From: JADGRQ01 sp041476585 | Lineage (GTDB): Bacteria > Pseudomonadota > Gammaproteobacteria > Burkholderiales > SG8-39 | Reading direction: 5' to 3' | Assembly (NCBI GenBank): GCA_041476585.1 | Contig: JBGOTT010000185.1 | Location: 1 to 8,076, forward strand | Length of the DNA stretch: 8,076 bases | In this document: piece by piece, positions 5,187 to 8,076 of the stretch | Layout of the letters: every line of letters begins with the position of its first letter | How positions within the stretch are numbered: the stretch's first letter is position 1 | Program-made: the position numbers and the translations under genes | The notes under the pieces: generated by a model | Database searches by the model: none | What the model was told of the DNA's origin: nothing | Seen by the model: the letters and a program-made list of their open reading frames with translations, nothing else

Positions 5187-5948
5187 GTGGATCGCGCCGC
5201 GCTCGCCTGCCATCGATGCGGTGCCGCTGTGCCGGGTCCGCCGTACGCACTCCGCGGCGGCCAATGCTCTTGCGAAGGATGCCTTCTCAAGGACAAGGAG
5301 TTGCGTGCGGCCGAAGACAAGAGCGAGGCGGCCTATCAAGCGCTCGCTGAAGCGCTTGCGGCGGCGCTCGATGCGCGGGAACGCGAAACGGGACTGCATT
5401 CCAAGCGTGTCGCCTGCCACACGCTGGTCCTCGCAAAGCGGTTTTCCGACGACCCCGCGCATCTGCGCCAGATCTACTGGGGCGCGCTGCTCCACGACAT
5501 CGGCAAGATCGGGATTTCCGATGCGATCCTGTTGAAACCGGGGCCGCTTGACGATCACGAAAGGGCAGTAATGCGCACCCATCCCGAGATCGGGCACGCG
5601 ATCCTGAAGGATGTTCCCTTCATGCGCGAAGCCGCGCAGATCGTCTTGTGCCACGAAGAGCGCTTCGACGGCAAAGGCTATCCGCGTGGACTCGCCGGCG
5701 ACGCGATTCCATTCGGTGCGCGGCTCTTTGCTGTCATCGATGCGCTCGACGCGATCACTTCGGACCGGCCGTATCGAACTGGACTGCCCTTCGATCGCGC
5801 GAAGGCCGAGATCCGACGGAGCTCCGGTGAACAGTTCGATCCGGAGGCGGTTGAGGCTTTCCTGGCCGAGGAAGCCGTGCTTCGCGAGATGGTCGCAGTA
5901 AAGTGCGGCACGGAATTGACGCTGCCCGGGTCTGGTCACGCGAGATAG
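5187..5948 (+). CDS. HD-GYP domain protein with N-terminal cysteine cluster
   Basis: HD-GYP proteins are metal-dependent phosphodiesterases that usually degrade cyclic di-GMP. The 253-residue protein starts with Cys8-x2-Cys11 and Cys27-x-Cys29-x2-Cys32, a probable zinc-ribbon-like or other metal site, then an Ala/Glu-rich helix (about 36-63) and one HD-GYP domain (about 64-230). Visible motifs are Glu67/His71, His103-Asp104 (LLHDIGKIGI), His132 (THPEIG), HEERFDGKGYP with Gly-Tyr-Pro at 164-166, and Asp185. Where many members have His-His-Glu before the DG, this one has His156-Glu157-Glu158, so one metal ligand is changed. It has no receiver domain, signal peptide or membrane helix, and is therefore cytoplasmic. 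GTG 5187 is preceded by GAGG (5174-5177), inside the end of the CusF-like gene. Its position suggests metal-responsive control of a nucleotide second messenger; this is inference. Confidence 0.88.
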   Translation: MDRAALACHRCGAAVPGPPYALRGGQCSCEGCLLKDKELRAAEDKSEAAYQALAEALAAALDARERETGLHSKRVACHTLVLAKRFSDDPAHLRQIYWGALLHDIGKIGISDAILLKPGPLDDHERAVMRTHPEIGHAILKDVPFMREAAQIVLCHEERFDGKGYPRGLAGDAIPFGARLFAVIDALDAITSDRPYRTGLPFDRAKAEIRRSSGEQFDPEAVEAFLAEEAVLREMVAVKCGTELTLPGSGHAR

Positions 5949-6001
5949 TCATGCACCAGTTTGGCGCATCTGAGAGTGAGGTTTCAAATGTGCGTCGCGT
6001 T

Positions 6002-6015
6002 TTGATCCCGATCAA
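6002..6015. promoter_or_regulatory. Perfect FNR/ANR-type binding site
   Basis: TTGATCCCGATCAA matches the TTGAT-N4-ATCAA consensus of FNR/ANR/DNR regulators at all ten fixed bases, and the symmetry extends one base each side (TTTGATC/GATCAAA, 6001-6016). It lies in the 102-nt gap between the HD-GYP gene and the secreted ORF at 6051. Its centre (6008.5) is at -41.5 if transcription starts at 6050, the classic class II activator position. This suggests induction under low oxygen or nitrosative conditions, depending on the regulator. Confidence 0.7.
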
Positions 6016-6037
6016 ATGGCCCAGGAGCTCTTGCCGT

Positions 6038-6043
6038 TACTGT
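6038..6043 (+). promoter_or_regulatory. Candidate -10 element of an FNR-dependent promoter
   Basis: TACTGT matches 3 of 6 bases of TATAAT, including the key first TA and final T. It falls at -12 to -7 relative to a start at 6050, as a class II FNR promoter centred at -41.5 would require. There is no -35 element, consistent with activator dependence. Confidence 0.4.
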
Positions 6044-6050
6044 GGCCGAT

Positions 6051-6431
6051 ATGGTTATTCGGCGCGTTCTGTTTTTCGTCGTTTTGCTCGGCACCTGGGT
6101 GCAATCTGCGAGCGCCTGCCCGGAGGCGCATGTCGCACCGGCGTTGGCGCAGAAGGTAATGGAATTCAACGTTTTCGCTGTGTTCGAAGATTTCACGGCG
6201 ATCGGCGGCGAGCATCGCTGCGAATGTCCCGCCACGATTCAAAACGCGCAATCGGTAGTTTCCGAATCCGGCAAGCCCTCGCTTGCGTCGTACGTGGGGT
6301 GCCCCGGTGCATTCCCGAATCCGTCGAACCCCAATTCGGTCGCGCTCGCGGAGCGCAACCGAGCATCCAGTTCCATCGCGCGCCCTTCCGGGCGACCGCC
6401 TTACCTGCTCGTTTCGCGTCTGCGCCAGTAG
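6051..6431 (+). CDS. Secreted Cys-containing protein of unknown function
   Basis: I do not recognise this 126-residue protein. It has a clear signal peptide: RR at 4-5, a hydrophobic run VLFFVVLLGTWVQ and cleavage at SASA22-CPEA. Five cysteines may remain after export, at 23, 57 and 59 (HRCECP), 84 (VGCPG), so four are certain by position; His27 and His55 are nearby. The tail is Pro/Arg-rich and ends RPPYLLVSRLRQ. Cys23 at the cleavage site raises the option of a lipoprotein, but the -3 residue is Ala, not a good lipobox. Four positioned Cys and two His in an exported protein inside a copper cluster suggest metal binding or a disulfide; this is inference. No Shine-Dalgarno precedes ATG 6051; an in-frame GTG at 6042 is less likely. 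A perfect FNR-type site upstream predicts a transcript starting at or beside the ATG. Confidence 0.65.
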   Translation: MVIRRVLFFVVLLGTWVQSASACPEAHVAPALAQKVMEFNVFAVFEDFTAIGGEHRCECPATIQNAQSVVSESGKPSLASYVGCPGAFPNPSNPNSVALAERNRASSSIARPSGRPPYLLVSRLRQ

Positions 6432-6449
6432 GCGCATCTCCTTGTTCTT
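6421..6449 (+). terminator. Possible weak intrinsic terminator
   Basis: TGCGCC (6421-6426) and GGCGCA (6431-6436) form a perfect 6-bp stem around AGTA, overlapping the stop codon of the secreted ORF, followed by a T-rich but interrupted run (TCTCCTTGTTCTT). A second short hairpin, TCGCC/GGCGA (6460-6474), lies just downstream. The T-run is weak, so this may attenuate rather than end transcription before the DUF5676 gene. Confidence 0.3.
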
Positions 6450-6509
6450 GCGGATCCGTTCGCCGGCCTGGCGAGCGGCCGATCGACGTCGCGAAGCATT
6501 GAATTCTTG

Positions 6510-6515
6510 AAGGAG
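6510..6515 (+). promoter_or_regulatory. Ribosome binding site selecting the GTG start of the DUF5676 gene
   Basis: AAGGAG lies 7 nt before GTG 6523 but only 2 nt before the out-of-frame ATG 6518, which opens just eight codons. Spacing therefore supports the GTG as the real start. Confidence 0.75.
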
Positions 6516-6522
6516 ACATGAC

Positions 6523-6801
6523 GTGGCGCGCAATACTCCGTTGATCACCGGTGCGGCGCTTTCGCTGACTACTGGCGTTGGCTACGCCTTGTGCACCCTT
6601 GTCTTCTGGATCTGGCCCGAGGCGGCTGCGAATTTTATGAATGCGCTGTTCCACGGGCTCGATTTCCGCAAGCTGCAGGGCGCGCCGGCGCTGTTCGGCT
6701 TCAGTTCGTTTCTCTACGCGCTCGTGGTGATGATGGCGTGGACATTCGGGCTAGGCGCGATCTACGGCTGGGTATCGGAAAGATTCGGCACCGGTGGTTG
6801 A
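6523..6801 (+). CDS. DUF5676 family small inner-membrane protein
   Basis: The 92-residue protein has two hydrophobic segments (about 9-32, with ALSLTTGVGYALCTLVFWIWP, and about 58-82, with FLYALVVMMAWTFGLGAIYGW) joined by a loop containing the amphipathic MNALFHGLDFRKL. This two-helix layout with the WPE and H-G-L-D-F motifs is what I know as DUF5676, a family of small membrane proteins found near heavy-metal efflux and copper genes; its biochemical role is unknown. The GTG start is set by an AAGGAG 7 nt upstream. The next ORF begins 8 nt after its stop. Family assignment is from memory of the pattern. Confidence 0.78.
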   Translation: MARNTPLITGAALSLTTGVGYALCTLVFWIWPEAAANFMNALFHGLDFRKLQGAPALFGFSSFLYALVVMMAWTFGLGAIYGWVSERFGTGG

Positions 6802-6809
6802 ATGTTCCC

Positions 6810-7070
6810 ATGCTAAGGCTCATCGTTCTCGGTTGCGCGGCATTGTTCGCCTCAGAGGGTTCAGCCGCAGCCACGCAGCCGGCGTACACAATGCGCCAGA
6901 CCTCGCAGGGGCTGGTGTTTCACTACGGTGTCGTTCCGGCCGAGATCGTTCTCGCTTATCCGGGATGGAACGCACCTGCCCGGCGCAAATTGACTGACGC
7001 CGCAACCGAACCCCGGATTTCCCGTGCTTCCCGCAGACGAAGGAGCGATAGCAATGAAGAGACCATTTGA
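6810..7070 (+). CDS. Small secreted protein, probably truncated
   Basis: The 86-residue ORF starts with a signal peptide (MLRLIVLGCAALFASEGSAAA) followed by QTSQGLVFHYGVVPAEIVLAYP, which reads like the beginning of a longer periplasmic domain seen beside metal-efflux operons. From about residue 52 the character changes to a low-quality Arg-rich tail (RISRASRRRRSDSNEET) that reads through the ribosome site of the next gene and overlaps it by 17 nt. I infer that the normal C-terminus has been lost by deletion or frameshift, so this may be a decaying gene. No good Shine-Dalgarno is seen. The family is not named with confidence. Confidence 0.5.
   Translation: MLRLIVLGCAALFASEGSAAATQPAYTMRQTSQGLVFHYGVVPAEIVLAYPGWNAPARRKLTDAATEPRISRASRRRRSDSNEETI
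7040..7045 (+). promoter_or_regulatory. Ribosome binding site of the TolC-family gene
   Basis: AAGGAG lies 8 nt before ATG 7054, inside the 3' end of the preceding small ORF, and fixes the start of the outer-membrane channel gene. Confidence 0.75.
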
Positions 7071-8076
7071 CGAGAAGCTTGGTCACGCCTTGATCCTGCT
7101 GCTGTTCTTCGCGGCCGCATCCGCGGGAGCGCGCGCCGCGCCCGCGCAGGGGAGCAATCCGCAATTGCAGGAACTCATCGCCGAGGCGGCGCGCAACAAC
7201 CCGGAGATCCGGGCGGCGAGCAACGAGCGCCTGGCGGCGCAGCATCGCGTGTCGCCTGCGGGAGCGCTCGACGATCCGATGCTCGAAGCGGGGGTGATCA
7301 ACGCGCCGCTGGCATCGCAGACTTTCAGGCGCGAAGACATGACCATGAAAATGCTCGGTCTGTCGCAGAAATTTCCCTACCCCGGCAAACGTGACTTGCG
7401 GCAGGACGTCGCCGCGAAGGACGCGGAATCGGTCGCGTACGCTTACCAGGAAACCGTCAACCGGGTGCTGCGGGATGTCAAGACCGCGTACTTCGAACTT
7501 GCGCTGGTCGTGGAATCGACGCGGTTGGTGGAAAAGAACAAGCAGGTACTCGACCAGTTCCTGAAAATTTCCGAATCGCGCTATGGAGTCGGCCAGGGAA
7601 ACCAGGCCGATGTGCTCAAGGCGCAGACCCAACTGTCGAAGATGATGGATGAGCTGATCAAGCTCGGGCGCGAACGCCGGGCGATCGAGGCGGAGCTGAT
7701 CCGCGCCCTTGGCCGCGGACCCGAGGGCGGCGCGCCCGTGCCGGCTGCGCTGCGCCTACGGGAAGCGCCGTTGCGTTTGGAAGCGCTGCTGGAAACGGCG
7801 CTTAGGGAGCGTCCGCAGCTGCTGGGTCTGAAAAGTCTGATTGACCGAAACGCAAAGGCGCTCGATCTTGCGCGCAAGGACTACTACCCGGATTTCGACG
7901 TGAAGCTCTCTTACGGCCAGCGGGACAAGACGCTGGACGGAATGCGCCGCGACGACATGTTGAGCTTTACCGTCGGCATCAATCTGCCTGTCTGGCGGGA
8001 AACCAAGCGCGACCCGCGTGTCGCGGAAGCGATCGCGATGCGCGACCAGGCGGGGGACATGTACCAGGCGCAACAG
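7054..8076 (+). CDS. TolC-family outer-membrane channel of a heavy-metal RND efflux system (partial)
   Basis: This is the outer-membrane component (CzcC/CusC-like) that forms the exit duct of a tripartite RND metal pump. The frame is open from ATG 7054 to the window edge (341 codons; the family is usually 410-460), so the C-terminus is missing. A signal peptide (about 1-28, ending SAGARA) lacks a lipobox Cys, so unlike E. coli CusC it is not lipidated; no Cys is visible at all. LQELIAEAARNNPEIRAA opens the first OEP repeat; QKFPYPGKRDLRQD is characteristic of the metal-efflux TolC subgroup; RYGVGQGNQADVLKAQTQLSKM marks the coiled-coil barrel; the second repeat begins near ALRERPQLLGLKS and includes YYPDFDVKLSYG and NLPVW. 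It follows the small secreted ORF with a 17-nt overlap. Adaptor and pump genes are expected to the right, outside the window. The substrate (Cu/Ag versus Co/Zn/Cd) cannot be told from this subunit; the copper neighbours favour Cu/Ag. Confidence 0.92.
   Translation, partial: MKRPFDEKLGHALILLLFFAAASAGARAAPAQGSNPQLQELIAEAARNNPEIRAASNERLAAQHRVSPAGALDDPMLEAGVINAPLASQTFRREDMTMKMLGLSQKFPYPGKRDLRQDVAAKDAESVAYAYQETVNRVLRDVKTAYFELALVVESTRLVEKNKQVLDQFLKISESRYGVGQGNQADVLKAQTQLSKMMDELIKLGRERRAIEAELIRALGRGPEGGAPVPAALRLREAPLRLEALLETALRERPQLLGLKSLIDRNAKALDLARKDYYPDFDVKLSYGQRDKTLDGMRRDDMLSFTVGINLPVWRETKRDPRVAEAIAMRDQAGDMYQAQQ

Noticed and set aside
5118..5939. 273-codon minus-strand frame opposite the HD-GYP gene
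   Set aside because: The + strand carries all HD-GYP motifs in one frame; the antisense frame has no recognisable features.
5903..6502. 199-codon + strand frame spanning the FNR-like site and the secreted ORF
   Set aside because: It is rich in Arg and Cys without pattern, has no signal peptide or motif, and overlaps the end of the HD-GYP gene; the frame starting at 6051 has a proper signal peptide.
6518..6544. Eight-codon ORF (MTWRAILR) before the DUF5676 gene
   Set aside because: Its ATG is only 2 nt from the Shine-Dalgarno, whereas GTG 6523 has ideal spacing and opens the conserved protein.

Overview
The window is high-GC DNA with every supported gene on the + strand. Gene order, UreC/UreE/UreF/UreG sequence character and the copper-handling families point to a betaproteobacterium or close relative. 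This is inference from protein flavour, since no rRNA or other phylogenetic marker is present.

Left part (1-2923): the distal half of a urease operon, ureC (5' end outside the window), ureE, ureF, ureG. The genes are tightly packed: a 1-nt gap at ureC/ureE, 7 nt or a short overlap at ureE/ureF, and an ATGA overlap at ureF/ureG. ureE, ureF and ureG look intact and encode the nickel and GTP-dependent maturation machinery. ureC is colinear with the 567-residue Klebsiella enzyme across the whole visible part, but has an in-frame TGA (421-423) at the codon for the Thr of the conserved R-T-W-Q motif. As read, the urease catalytic subunit is broken, or the base call is wrong.

Right part (2969-8076, open at the right edge): a cluster of mostly secreted proteins typical of copper/silver tolerance loci. 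In order: a Cys/His-rich secreted protein (CopL/DUF2946-like in character), a CopI-like cupredoxin, a CusF-like copper-binding protein, a DUF411 (CopG-type) protein with a Tat-like signal, a second CusF-like protein, an HD-GYP phosphodiesterase-like protein with an N-terminal Cys cluster, an unrecognised secreted Cys protein, a DUF5676 two-helix membrane protein, a small and probably truncated secreted ORF, and the start of a TolC-family outer-membrane channel of the CzcC/CusC type. The cupredoxin and CusF-like proteins would bind periplasmic copper. The channel implies that RND pump and adaptor genes (CusBA/CzcBA-like) lie beyond the right edge.

Regulation: a perfect FNR/ANR-type palindrome (TTGAT-N4-ATCAA, 6002-6015) lies upstream of the unrecognised secreted gene. 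A -10-like hexamer sits exactly where a class II FNR promoter needs it, which suggests that the second half of the cluster responds to oxygen limitation. Two genes (starts 2969 and 6051) have no Shine-Dalgarno and have predicted transcription starts at or next to the ATG, so they may be leaderless. The main oddities are the ureC nonsense codon, two CusF paralogs lacking the signature Trp, an 18-bp tandem duplication over the DUF411 start region, the HD-GYP gene inside a metal cluster, and the truncated ORF before the TolC gene. No CRISPR array, tRNA, rRNA or insertion sequence was seen.
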